Positions 36,707-45,357 of a DNA stretch of 64,000 nt are shown here, one piece after another. Location of the stretch: positions 1-64,000 of the forward strand of contig NZ_JBLREB010000004.1 of the NCBI RefSeq assembly GCF_048159605.1, written 5' to 3'. Under the pieces are notes generated by a model. The model saw only the letters and a list, made by a program, of their open reading frames with translations, was not told the origin of the DNA and ran no database searches. This DNA is from Ectobacillus polymachus (GTDB lineage: Bacteria > Bacillota > Bacilli > Bacillales > Bacillaceae_G). Each line of letters starts with the position of its first letter. Position 1 is the first letter of the stretch. The position numbers were made by a program, and so were the translations under genes.

Positions 36707-37810
36707 TCATGTTTCCTGAATCGCATCGATAAACCGATTCATTGACATAGTAGGTGTAATATAAATTCTCTCCATTAAGTAGTGTTCATTCGGTAAACCT
36801 CTTTTAACAAAGTGCCCATCGTTTGTTGTGACGGCAAAATCATAGTACTTTTTCGTATGTTCAATTACTTTATCATTATATACGCCAATAGGATATGCAA
36901 GGGAAACAACGGGTTTTCCAGTTATAGACGAAATTTTTTTCGAGGAATCTTCAAGCTCCTGTTCAAGATTCGGTACCTTTGTTAAATAGTCATGGGTCAC
37001 AGAATGAGATCCCATTGAAATAATACCGGAATCAGACATCAATTTTATATCATTTGCTGATAGGTACCCATCCATATCGATTAATGCGGATATCATATAA
37101 ATAGTAGCTGCAGGTTGGAACGAATCATCCTTTAGTTTTTTCAACACATTGTATGCATTAAAATTATCCTTCATGCCATCATCAAATGTAATGAAAATAG
37201 GTTTATTAACACGGTTTCTTTCATTCCATCGTTCAAATGTTAATAGGGTATAGCTATTGTCTTTTAAGTATTGCATATGCGTTTCAAATTGGGTTGGAGG
37301 GACATATAGACTTTTAATACCTACCCCGCGGTATTCATCAATACCATGATACATTAATATAGGAACAGTCTGTTCAAATGTGATTGTTGAACTTACAAGA
37401 GGAATATTAGAACCATCTTCCTTTATCCCAACTGTTTCAATCTGGTATTCACCGCGTTTATAGTTAAATGCTTGTATAGAGAAAGGTAAGGCAAAGTTTT
37501 TCTCCGTATCTTTAGAAGAGAAGATGTGTGCGCTTTGAGGACCATCTGCGATACGCCAAATCGTATATTGTACTTCTGTTAAGTTGTCTTGGAGGTCTTT
37601 CAAATAAAGTGTGGTTTGCTTAGATTTGTCAGTAATGGGATCCCAGGTGATAAGACCTTGTGAACGAGGAACAGATGCTTGGTTCACAGCTGGTGTTGGT
37701 ATTGCCACTGCGTTGTCTTCTTGTTTCAATCGTTGTTCAGGAGATGAACAGCCGACAGTAATCATAGAAGCAAGTAGGATTACAAGTGCATACTTTATCA
37801 TCATCTTCAT
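36707..37810 (-). CDS. Polysaccharide deacetylase family lipoprotein 2
   Basis: 367 residues, close paralogue of the gene at 35218. Lipobox MITVGCSS (Cys21), then the same beta domain (YTIWRIADG, RGEYQIETVG) and a NodB domain with TFDDG, SHSVTH and AYPIG. All three metal ligands are kept, so it is probably active. It is separated from its paralogue by the bcr1-like element, so the pair no longer forms a tight operon. Confidence 0.9.
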   Translation of the reverse strand: MKMMIKYALVILLASMITVGCSSPEQRLKQEDNAVAIPTPAVNQASVPRSQGLITWDPITDKSKQTTLYLKDLQDNLTEVQYTIWRIADGPQSAHIFSSKDTEKNFALPFSIQAFNYKRGEYQIETVGIKEDGSNIPLVSSTITFEQTVPILMYHGIDEYRGVGIKSLYVPPTQFETHMQYLKDNSYTLLTFERWNERNRVNKPIFITFDDGMKDNFNAYNVLKKLKDDSFQPAATIYMISALIDMDGYLSANDIKLMSDSGIISMGSHSVTHDYLTKVPNLEQELEDSSKKISSITGKPVVSLAYPIGVYNDKVIEHTKKYYDFAVTTNDGHFVKRGLPNEHYLMERIYITPTMSMNRFIDAIQET

Positions 37811-37920
37811 TCCCTTATACGTAATTAGTTCAAATGTACCATAATATTACAAAATAGGGAATGGTTTTTGGGGTTTTCCTTTATAGTATATAATTCTATT
37901 CATTGCTTATATAAAAATAT

Positions 37921-37978
37921 GTAAAGGCTGAGCATAAATCAGATTCTCTTCTGACTTATGTCCCAGCCTCTATTTGTA
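37921..37978 (-). terminator. Terminator after the radical SAM gene
   Basis: On the minus strand GAGGCTGGGACATAAGTCAG folds back on CTGATTTATGCTCAGCCT, a stem type common as a terminator in Firmicutes; a T-rich stretch follows. Confidence 0.75.
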
Positions 37979-37985
37979 TCTATAT

Positions 37986-39419
37986 TTATTTTGCCACAGT
38001 TTGTTCGTCTGCTTCCATAGCTTTGATAGATTCAGCTACCTTCACCATCATGGAACATTCGATTCTCTTACGGAAGATGTCACAACTGAAGTCGTAGGTT
38101 CCGTTTATGGAGCCGGTTGCGTGCAGCGCGTTGGCAGGGCATCCGCCACTGCAGTAAAGTTTCGCCCAGCAGTCTTGGCATTCTGGCTTCGAGTAGCAGT
38201 TGCTCTCTTTGAATTGACATTGCGTCTCTGGTTTTGTGATTCCGTCCCAGATGTTTCCCATGCTGTATTCTTCATCCCCAACGAATTGATGGCAAGGGAA
38301 AAGCTCACCCCATGGTGTGACAGCGAGATATTCAGTTCCTGAGCCGCAGCCAGAGATTCTTTTTTGGATGCAAGGACCTTCTGATAGATCTAGCATGTAA
38401 TGGTAGAAGGTAAAGCCATTGCCGTTTTCCTCGCGCTTTAGCATTTCCTTAGCAAGAATCTCGTACTGGTTGTAAATCTCTGGGAGGTCCTTCTCGGTAA
38501 GTGCATATGGCTCCCGTGGATCACAGATGACCGGTTCCATTGAAAGCTTGTCGAAACCAAGATCTGCAATGTGAAAAATGTCATTGGTGAAGTCTACATT
38601 GTTATGAGTGTAGGTTCCACGTACATAGTATTCTTTGTCTCCACGCTTTTTGACGAATTCTTGGAACTTCGGAACGATATAATCGTAGCTGCCCTTTCCA
38701 TTGACCGTTTTGCGAAGTCGGTCATGGACCTCTTTTCTTCCGTCAAGACTCAATACGACATTGTACATTTCCTGATTCAAGAAATCGGTGACCTCATCAT
38801 TTAACAACATACCATTCGTCGTGAAGGTGAAACGAAACTTCTTTTTATACTCTTTTTCTTTGCTTCTTGCGTAAGCAACAATCTGCTTGACAATCTTCCA
38901 GGCCATAAGGGGTTCCCCGCCAAAGAAGTCGACGTCAAGATTTCGGTGATGACCGGAGTTTTCCAATAGGTAATCGATGGCTCTTTGTCCAACCTCATAG
39001 CTCATGATTGCTCTGTCTCCGTTGTATTTCCCTTGGCTTGCGAAGCAGTATTCGCATGATAGATTACACGTATGCGCAACATTGAGGCAGAGGGCCTTTA
39101 CATAAGTCTTACGATTTCTTAAATCAATTGAGAGGTCCTTATATTCATCCTCAGTAAAGAGTTGGCCGTCATTCTTTAATTCCTCGACAGCCGCGATTGT
39201 TTCGCGAATGTCTTCCTCAGAGATGTCAGCATCATGTGCGTGCTTTTCCAGCAGCATTGTTACAATTTCTTCTTTTGGTGTATTCTCATAAAGTTCGATG
39301 GCTTCATAGGCGAGGTCGTCGACAACATGTACCGATCCACTGTAGGTGTCGAGCACGATGTTGTATCCGTTTAATTTATATTGATGAATCATACTTGATA
39401 ACAAGCTCCTTTTGTCCAA
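37986..39419 (-). CDS. SCIFF-type ranthipeptide maturase (radical SAM, SPASM)
   Basis: 477 residues matching the six-Cys-in-45 maturase family (CteB type). The N-terminal ~85 residues are a RiPP-recognition-like domain (HQYKLNGYNIVLDTYSG). The radical SAM cluster is CNLSCEYC (Cys-x3-Cys-x2-Cys), followed by FFGGEPLMAW. The C-terminal SPASM region has many Cys (CGSGTEYL, CHQF, CYSKPECQDCWAKLYCSGGC) for auxiliary 4Fe-4S clusters. It should install thioether bridges from Cys to non-alpha carbons of its precursor, encoded 49 bases upstream. Codons look more GC-rich than in neighbouring genes, hinting at transfer; this was judged by eye. Confidence 0.93.
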   Translation of the reverse strand: MDKRSLLSSMIHQYKLNGYNIVLDTYSGSVHVVDDLAYEAIELYENTPKEEIVTMLLEKHAHDADISEEDIRETIAAVEELKNDGQLFTEDEYKDLSIDLRNRKTYVKALCLNVAHTCNLSCEYCFASQGKYNGDRAIMSYEVGQRAIDYLLENSGHHRNLDVDFFGGEPLMAWKIVKQIVAYARSKEKEYKKKFRFTFTTNGMLLNDEVTDFLNQEMYNVVLSLDGRKEVHDRLRKTVNGKGSYDYIVPKFQEFVKKRGDKEYYVRGTYTHNNVDFTNDIFHIADLGFDKLSMEPVICDPREPYALTEKDLPEIYNQYEILAKEMLKREENGNGFTFYHYMLDLSEGPCIQKRISGCGSGTEYLAVTPWGELFPCHQFVGDEEYSMGNIWDGITKPETQCQFKESNCYSKPECQDCWAKLYCSGGCPANALHATGSINGTYDFSCDIFRKRIECSMMVKVAESIKAMEADEQTVAK

Positions 39420-39455
39420 AAAATTGCCGCCCAGTTGCTTTGCAGCCTGGGCGGT
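39420..39455 (-). terminator. Hairpin between SCIFF precursor and maturase (partial terminator)
   Basis: On the minus strand CCGCCCAG pairs with CTGGGCGG and is followed by CAATTTTTTGG. Such leaky hairpins after RiPP precursor genes let the small gene be expressed above the enzyme gene. The ribosome site AAAGGAG of the maturase lies just after. Confidence 0.75.
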
Positions 39456-39468
39456 ACATTTTCTGTTT

Positions 39469-39621
39469 CTATCTGTTCATTGTGTTTTCACACTTTTGAT
39501 TTGCAACTCCGCAAGACGTTTTGCAAGCGGATTGGCAAGATGTTTGGCATGCGCCGCATCCACCATGTTTTTTAGTATCCATTAGTTTACGAGTGCTTAG
39601 TGTTACGATTCTTTTCATCAT
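39469..39621 (-). CDS. SCIFF ranthipeptide precursor
   Basis: A 50-residue peptide too short for most gene finders. The leader begins MMKRIVTLSTRKLMDTKK; the core has six Cys at positions 22, 25, 29, 33, 37 and 44 (GCGACQTSCQSACKTSC then NQKCEN), the defining pattern of SCIFF (six cysteines in forty-five). Thr, Ser and Asn between the cysteines are candidate thioether acceptors; in C. thermocellum CteA a Thr is used. AAAGGGG lies six bases before the first ATG (39621); the second ATG (39618) is an alternative. The maturase follows on the same strand. SCIFF is near universal in Clostridia, with proposed signalling roles. Confidence 0.95.
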   Translation of the reverse strand: MMKRIVTLSTRKLMDTKKHGGCGACQTSCQSACKTSCGVANQKCENTMNR

Positions 39622-39668
39622 GCGCGGCCCCTTTTGAAATAGTTTTTAAGTTAAGTAATGTAAAAACA

Positions 39669-39703
39669 TTCACAATGATAGATATTGTGAAACTTTTCAC
39701 AAT
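39669..39703 (-). promoter_or_regulatory. Rex/Fnr-type operator in the SCIFF promoter
   Basis: 39685-39702 reads TTGTGAAACTTTTCACAA, a perfect fit to the Rex operator TTGTGAA-N4-TTCACAA and also to the Fnr site TGTGA-N6-TCACA. A further TTCACAAT arm at 39669-39676 makes a second, overlapping inverted repeat. On the minus strand a TACATT -10 candidate at 39657-39662 puts the site centre near -43 of the start, good for Fnr activation; a promoter with -35 TTGTGA inside the site would instead suit Rex repression. Which protein binds cannot be told. Confidence 0.75.
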
Positions 39704-39786
39704 GTTTCCAATGATAATTTTAACAACACCTCGGGTTCCCGTCAATCATTCCGAATGTCTTATTACTGCGGTTTGAATTATATATA

Positions 39787-39832
39787 GTAAAAGCGTGTTT
39801 TGATCCATTATTTTTCAAAACACGCTCTTTTA
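39787..39832 (-). terminator. Terminator after deacetylase 3
   Basis: GCGTGTTTTGA and TCAAAACACGC form an 11-pair stem on the minus strand followed by TTTTACT, just past the stop at 39844. Confidence 0.88.
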
Positions 39833-39843
39833 CTTATTAGAGG

Positions 39844-40878
39844 CTAGCTAGAATGATCAGTTTGAGGTTTTAACATTTTGGCAAATTGCTCCAGTGTTGT
39901 TTTGTACTGTACATATTGCCGTGGCATTTTTAGATATTCGTTTGGAGTTCCCTTTTCAATAAATAGTCCTTGATGGACAGTTACAGCGAATTGATAATAT
40001 TTTTTTGTTTCTTGCACGACTTCTTCATTATAATTGCCGTATGGATAGGCAAAGGCAAAGACAGGCTTTCCTGTTATGGCTTCTAGTACATCTTTCGCCT
40101 TTCCTAATTGATATTGGTAATTTGTAATCTCTCGTAAATCTGGATGCGTCATCGTATGGGATTGAATCGAGAAAAATCCAGATTGAGACATGTCCCGTAA
40201 TTGTTCAGCTGTTAGTCGATGATGTCTTCCTACGTAGCCGGCTACTACAAAAATTGTACCAACAGGTTGAAATTCTGCACTTTTCATCTTTTTAAAAATA
40301 TTCCAGGCATTTATATTATTCTCATAGCCATCATCAAGAGTAATAAAAACGGGATTATTTACGGTATTTACTTCATTCCAGCGTTCAAATGTTAACGGTG
40401 TATAGTTATGTTCTTTTAAATATCTAACTTGTGCTTCAAAGTTTTCTGGTGAAACATACAATTCCTCTAAGCCACTCCCCTTAAATTCAGCAATAGAATG
40501 ATACATTAAAATAGGAACGTACTGCTGAAAAGTGACTTGTGTTTTTGCAATTGTGTCAGTAGGCTTGCCATTCTTTAGTCGCAATGCTTCTATTTCATAT
40601 TGACCACGACTCGATTCGAATTGCTTCGTATCTAGCGTAAAGGAAAAGTTAGATTGTTTGTCAGCAGATGTAAAGGTTTTTATATGTTCAGGTCCATCAG
40701 CTGTGCGCCAAATACGATACATTACTTCATTTGTATTCGAAGGAGCTTGTTTGATGGAGAGGGTAACAGAAGTTGCTTCAGCTGAAATGGGATCATGCAC
40801 AATTTCGGCTTTTGGTGAAGCAAATGTAACAGAAGACATCAGTAAAACAAGCGTTGTATATATAATTGCAGCACGCAT
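39844..40878 (-). CDS. Secreted polysaccharide deacetylase family protein 3
   Basis: 344 residues. A type I signal peptide (MRAAIIYTTLVLLMSSVTFA) replaces the lipobox of paralogues 1 and 2. The same beta domain follows (YRIWRTADG, RGQYEIEALR), then the NodB domain with TLDDGYENN, SHTMTH and AYPYG, all metal ligands present. It lies just upstream of the SCIFF locus on its flank but behind its own terminator, so the two are separate transcripts. Confidence 0.9.
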   Translation of the reverse strand: MRAAIIYTTLVLLMSSVTFASPKAEIVHDPISAEATSVTLSIKQAPSNTNEVMYRIWRTADGPEHIKTFTSADKQSNFSFTLDTKQFESSRGQYEIEALRLKNGKPTDTIAKTQVTFQQYVPILMYHSIAEFKGSGLEELYVSPENFEAQVRYLKEHNYTPLTFERWNEVNTVNNPVFITLDDGYENNINAWNIFKKMKSAEFQPVGTIFVVAGYVGRHHRLTAEQLRDMSQSGFFSIQSHTMTHPDLREITNYQYQLGKAKDVLEAITGKPVFAFAYPYGNYNEEVVQETKKYYQFAVTVHQGLFIEKGTPNEYLKMPRQYVQYKTTLEQFAKMLKPQTDHSS

Positions 40879-40900
40879 ACTATCCCTTCTTTCTTAAACA

Positions 40901-41016
40901 TAATGTTATTGTTCCACATTTTCGAAATTTCTTGCATTCTACCTACACATGAATAGAAAAATAAGAACAAGATAAGTTACGATGAACGCTGGAAACACGA
41001 GAGAAGAGGGATGTCA
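40901..41016 (+). repeat. Degenerate copy of the rlmCD upstream region
   Basis: This stretch aligns with 42181-42303, the region before and including the rlmCD start codon. Shared blocks include TAATGTTATTGTTCCA, TTCTTGCATTCT, ATAGAAAAA and the ribosome-site GAAGAGGGA followed by an ATG. It is the trace of a tandem duplication that also made the neighbouring deacetylase pair. Confidence 0.8.
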
Positions 41017-41058
41017 TGCGTATAAATGAGATATCAATATCGGCTATAATACGAAGTC

Positions 41059-42105
41059 TTACTTTTCCTTCACAAGTGAGGCAAATTGATCGATTGTTGT
41101 ACTGTTATGAATACGAACTCGCTGCATGAGAAGAAGTTCATTCGGAGTTCCATGCTCTTCAAATTGTCCTGGTTTTGTCGTTGTGGCAAATTTATAATAT
41201 TTCTTCGCCTCTTCCACTACACTGTCGTTCACATGCCCAAATGGATAAGAAATTGCGATAACTGGTTTTCCTGTAATGGATTCGATTTTTTCCTTTGAAT
41301 CTTTAAGTTCTACTTTGCAATTAGAAAGCGTTGGAAGATCAGCGTGAGAAAGCGTGTGAGATTGTATAGAGAAAAGCCCGGAGTTTACCATTTCTTTTAA
41401 GTCTTCATGTGATAGCCAAGAAGGTCCGGTAGCGTTGGCGATAACATAAGCGGTTGCTTTCGGATTAAAGGAGGTATCCTTTATTTTTTTTAGAATAGAA
41501 AACGCGTGTATATTGTTTTTCATACCGTCATCAAATGTGAGAAAAATAGGCTTATTCACTTCATATCGTTTTTCCCACTGTTCAAATGTTAATAGGGTAT
41601 ACCCATTTTCTTTTAAATATTGCATTTGTTTTTCAAATGCTGCTGGGGTCACAAATAAGTCTTTTATCCCTAAGCCGTGATATTCATCAATTGCATGGTA
41701 CATAACAATTGGAATGGGATGCAAAAACGTAAATCTATCTTCTCCAAACAGGATGGCAGTTCCATCTTGTTTTATACCATAAGCTTCTATACTGTATTCT
41801 CCACGCTTATTCATAAATTTCTTTGTGTCCAATACAATTGAGAAATGATTATGTATATCCGAAGAAGAGAAGGACTTCCTACTGCTTCTTCCATCAGCAG
41901 TTCGCCATATATAATAGAGGATCTCCTTCCAATCTCCTGTATTATTTTTTATATAAATAGCGGTAGAGGTTGAGTCATATGGAACAGAATCATATGCAAT
42001 TCTATTTATGGAAAGATCGCCTGGATATACGTGCGCGGCAGTAACAGTTATGCTGTTCCAGAGCATACTAAGTAGAGAAGTGAGGATAATAAAGGCTATT
42101 TTCAT
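41059..42105 (-). CDS. Secreted polysaccharide deacetylase family protein 4
   Basis: 348 residues with a signal peptide ending near TVTAAHVYPG. The beta domain keeps YYIWRTADGRSS and RGEYSIEAYG; the NodB domain has MYHAIDEY, TFDDGMKNN, SHTLSH and SYPFG. It is divergent from rlmCD. The flanking duplication shows that it and deacetylase 3 descend from one gene that sat next to rlmCD; it has since diverged considerably. Confidence 0.9.
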   Translation of the reverse strand: MKIAFIILTSLLSMLWNSITVTAAHVYPGDLSINRIAYDSVPYDSTSTAIYIKNNTGDWKEILYYIWRTADGRSSRKSFSSSDIHNHFSIVLDTKKFMNKRGEYSIEAYGIKQDGTAILFGEDRFTFLHPIPIVMYHAIDEYHGLGIKDLFVTPAAFEKQMQYLKENGYTLLTFEQWEKRYEVNKPIFLTFDDGMKNNIHAFSILKKIKDTSFNPKATAYVIANATGPSWLSHEDLKEMVNSGLFSIQSHTLSHADLPTLSNCKVELKDSKEKIESITGKPVIAISYPFGHVNDSVVEEAKKYYKFATTTKPGQFEEHGTPNELLLMQRVRIHNSTTIDQFASLVKEK

Positions 42106-42300
42106 TCCTATTTGGTCATCTCCTAGTTGGAATATTTGGTGTAATTTCTATAAGAAGTTTTTACATAAAGGATCTGAATGTAATGTTATTGTTCCATATT
42201 TATATATTTTCTTGCATTCTCCTTATCATTCTGCAATAGAAAAACAAAGACCAGATATGTTACAATGATACGCAGCAAATTCGAAAGAAGAGGGAACGTT

Positions 42301-43671
42301 ATGACACCACCAATTCAAAAGAATGAATATATAGATGTAGTATTTGAAGATATGACACATGAAGGAGCCGGAGTAGCAAAAATCAACGGCTATCCGATTT
42401 TCGTACCAAATGGTTTGCCGGGAGAACAGGCAGAGGTAAAAGTGATAAAGGTAAACAAAAACTTTGCGTTCGGTCGGTTAATCGAGCTAAAAACAGAAAG
42501 CCCTTATCGGCAGGAGCCGCCATGTCCGGTCTATAAGCAATGCGGCGGCTGCCAAATGCAGCATATGACGTATGAAGGACAATTAAAGATGAAGGAAAAG
42601 CAAGTAAGGGACGTCATGCAGCGAATCGGAAAATTAACGAACGTATCCATTCATCCTGTACTTGGCATGGAAGAGCCGTGGAGCTATCGCAACAAAGCAC
42701 AGGTTCCAATTGGGGAAAGCGAAGCAGGTCTTATTGCTGGTTTTTATAGAAAAGGAACGCATGACATCATCGATATGAACAAATGCTTGATTCAAATGGA
42801 ACTAAACGATGAACTTGTGCAAGAGGTGAAATCCATTTGTAACCAATTTGGTATACAGGCTTATGATGAAGCATCTCATAAAGGAACTCTTCGTCACGTT
42901 ATGGCTCGTTACGGCGCAACATCTGGAGAAATCATGATCGTTTTAATCACACGAAAAGCACATCTCCCGCATCGTGATGAAATTATAAACGAGTTAGTAA
43001 CGAAATTTCCATCAATTAAGTCTATCGTCCAAAATGTAAATGATAAACGTACAAACGTTATTTTTGGAGACAAAACAACCGTGCTTTACGGCTCGGAATA
43101 TATATATGATCGGATCGGAAACGTTCAATTTGCCATTTCCGCACGATCCTTCTATCAGGTAAATCCAGTCCAAACAAAGGTACTTTATGACAAAGCACTT
43201 GAGTATGCGAACTTAACTGGTGAAGAAACAGTTATTGATGCTTACTGCGGCATCGGTACGATTTCCTTATTTTTAGCACAACAAGCAAAGAAGGTTTATG
43301 GTGTCGAAATCGTGAAAGAAGCAATCGAAGATGCCAACCGCAATGCTGAGCTAAACGGAATGACGAATGTGGAGTTTGCAGTTGGAGAAGCAGAGAAGGT
43401 TATTCCTAATTGGTATAAGCAAGGTATTTCAGCTGATGTTATCGTTGTGGACCCGCCGCGTAAAGGCTGTGGTCAAGAGCTTTTGGATACGATTATTGCA
43501 ATGAAACCGAAGCGTGTGGTGTATGTATCTTGTAATCCTGGAACGTTAGCGAGAGATTTGCGGATATTGGAAGACGGCGGGTTTGAGACGAAGGAGATTC
43601 AGCCGGTGGATATGTTCCCGCAGACGATGCATGTGGAGTGCTGTGCGTTGATAGAGAGAATCGAAGAATAA
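42301..43671 (+). CDS. rlmCD: 23S rRNA (uracil-5-)-methyltransferase RlmCD
   Basis: 456 residues. An N-terminal TRAM RNA-binding domain, a 4Fe-4S site CPVYKQCGGC, a Rossmann methyltransferase domain with DAYCGIGT, and the catalytic Cys in VSCNPGTLARDL are all seen. In B. subtilis the homologue methylates U747 and U1939. The ATG at 42301 behind AAGAGGGAACG is chosen over an in-frame upstream start. The last ~35 codons use more G/C in third positions than the rest, and the 3' end is duplicated at 50328, so the end of the gene may have been replaced by an inserted element. Confidence 0.93.
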   Translation: MTPPIQKNEYIDVVFEDMTHEGAGVAKINGYPIFVPNGLPGEQAEVKVIKVNKNFAFGRLIELKTESPYRQEPPCPVYKQCGGCQMQHMTYEGQLKMKEKQVRDVMQRIGKLTNVSIHPVLGMEEPWSYRNKAQVPIGESEAGLIAGFYRKGTHDIIDMNKCLIQMELNDELVQEVKSICNQFGIQAYDEASHKGTLRHVMARYGATSGEIMIVLITRKAHLPHRDEIINELVTKFPSIKSIVQNVNDKRTNVIFGDKTTVLYGSEYIYDRIGNVQFAISARSFYQVNPVQTKVLYDKALEYANLTGEETVIDAYCGIGTISLFLAQQAKKVYGVEIVKEAIEDANRNAELNGMTNVEFAVGEAEKVIPNWYKQGISADVIVVDPPRKGCGQELLDTIIAMKPKRVVYVSCNPGTLARDLRILEDGGFETKEIQPVDMFPQTMHVECCALIERIEE

Positions 43672-43673
43672 GC

Positions 43674-43722
43674 CAGATGGATCCGAGCATCGGTAAAAGA
43701 TGTTCGGGTTTCCATCTGCCAC
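43674..43722 (+). terminator. Terminator after rlmCD
   Basis: CAGATGGA and TCCGAGCAT pair with ATGTTCGGG and TTTCCATCTG, followed by CCACTTTT. Confidence 0.7.
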
Positions 43723-43773
43723 TTTTAGAATATATTCTTTACCTTGAGTAAGAATTTGTCTCTATAAATATCA

Positions 43774-44691
43774 TTAGGATTGATCTATAATGGCGCTCAC
43801 TAACTTTTGGCTCTTTAATCCTTCTAAACCGTCAACAATTGGAGCAGTATCTCCCAGTATGGAAAAAATAAAATGATTAATTGCCCCCTCGAAACCTTTT
43901 TCTTTAAGGATTGTTTCCCATGAACCGGTTTCTGTTATTTTTAATTCGCCATTTTCTTCAACTTCAAATGTATGAAGGTTTTTCACCCTGATAACTTTTC
44001 CCATATTCACTATTTCCAAAAGCTCTGATCCTGTACCTGCATTTCGGTGAAATCCTGTGAATATCTGCATTCCATTTTGCACTTGAAAACTATGATGAGA
44101 ATATACTAAATTGTTATTTTCATTTTGTTGTATATGCCCACCTGTTAAGGTAATTTGATCTTCACTGATCCATCTTGCTAAATCAATAAGGTGGATATAA
44201 CTGTCCAAAAGTGAATCTGCATAAAAACTATTATTAATATTATTTTTCCTGTACTTATCTATCCTGACCCAAGCAATGTCATGACATGCATCCTTTGCTT
44301 TTACATACATAGGTGCAAATCTTCTATTAAAGCCAACCATTAACTTTCTTTTATACTTTTGACTTAAATCCACTAAAATTTCAGCTTGTTCCACTGTTTC
44401 TGCAAGAGGTTTGTCAACATAGACATCTTTTCCTCTAGACAAAATATAACGTACAATCTCAAAGTGTGATGAAGTTGAACTATGAACAAATAAAGCATCA
44501 CAATGGTCACACAAGTTTTCTAAACTTTGAAAGGGATTGATTCTATACTGAGAACAGATAGACTCCCTTTTTTTGGCATTTTGGGTGTATGCTCCAGACA
44601 GTGTCCAATTTTCCTCTTTTGAAAGAATAGGTAAATAAGCCTTCTGTGCGATATTTCCTAATCCTACAATGCCAATCCTCAATTTTTTCAT
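43774..44691 (-). CDS. Gfo/Idh/MocA family NAD(P)-dependent oxidoreductase
   Basis: 305 residues. The N-terminal Rossmann fold starts KLRIGIVGLGNIAQKAYLPIL; YVDKPLAETVEQAE holds the family Lys-Pro, and MVGFNRRFAPM is the usual following strand. Such enzymes oxidise or reduce sugars, inositol or related polyols. The C-terminal domain is short. It is divergent from the ManO/PTS genes and opens the accessory segment; the substrate is not evident, though a sugar linked to the PTS is plausible. Confidence 0.9.
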   Translation of the reverse strand: MKKLRIGIVGLGNIAQKAYLPILSKEENWTLSGAYTQNAKKRESICSQYRINPFQSLENLCDHCDALFVHSSTSSHFEIVRYILSRGKDVYVDKPLAETVEQAEILVDLSQKYKRKLMVGFNRRFAPMYVKAKDACHDIAWVRIDKYRKNNINNSFYADSLLDSYIHLIDLARWISEDQITLTGGHIQQNENNNLVYSHHSFQVQNGMQIFTGFHRNAGTGSELLEIVNMGKVIRVKNLHTFEVEENGELKITETGSWETILKEKGFEGAINHFIFSILGDTAPIVDGLEGLKSQKLVSAIIDQS

Positions 44692-45357
44692 GCCTTATTC
44701 CTCCAAAAAAACAAATAGTAAATTCATAATAATGGGTTCAAAAGGGCAACTCCCGCAGCACCTGATTCACGGTGATGACCCGGAAGTACTTGCGTCATTA
44801 TATCTAAAGCTTATTCCTTCCATTCTATACTCTTTAGATAGTATCATTTGCAATATATAGTTGTCTATACCATCCTTTTGCTGGTAAAAAAGGCTTATCT
44901 TAAATGTTTGCGGAATAACGAATTTACCAAAAAAATTACATTTGACATCTACGATAATTCAATGATATTATGCGTTTTGGTCAGCCGGATTTATTAACAC
45001 TTTCCTAAATCAGCTAATGGTTTGTCAATATTTTTCAATAAAAACTTAAAAAATAATAGCCGACTCGCCTTGGGTTTAGTTATACAAAGGCAACGTATAC
45101 CACGTGTTTGAATTTATAAAAGAATCTAGCCGTAAGAGCCAGGAAGTTATCGATAGGCTGCTTGTTAGATTAGAGCTGTCGAAAACTGTTCATTTTATAT
45201 ATGAAAAAAATTGTAGAGATTGGATATACTAAAATACGGATATCATACAATTACAAATAAAGTTGATATCGCCGATATAGAACCCATATTTCAATAACAA
45301 AAGTGATAAAAAGAGTATAATAATTATTTATTAAAAGAAAGAAATGGAGTAGATCAA
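44692..45357 (+). other. Intergenic region with a promoter and gene debris
   Basis: No convincing full gene. A good sigma-A-like promoter, TTGACA (44942-44947), 18-base spacer, TATTAT (44966-44971), points to an open frame at 45080-45232 of 50 codons without a clear ribosome site (residues include YKGNVYHVFEFIKESS, then a stop). A second open piece at 44732-44860 (GSKGQLPQHLIHGDDPEV) also lacks a ribosome site. I recognise neither; both look like remains of decayed genes. A TATAAT at about 45316 may serve manO. Confidence 0.4.

Noticed and set aside
37974..38342. Plus-strand open frame opposite the radical SAM gene
   Set aside because: Antisense shadow of a gene with clear radical SAM and SPASM motifs; no ribosome site or family resemblance.
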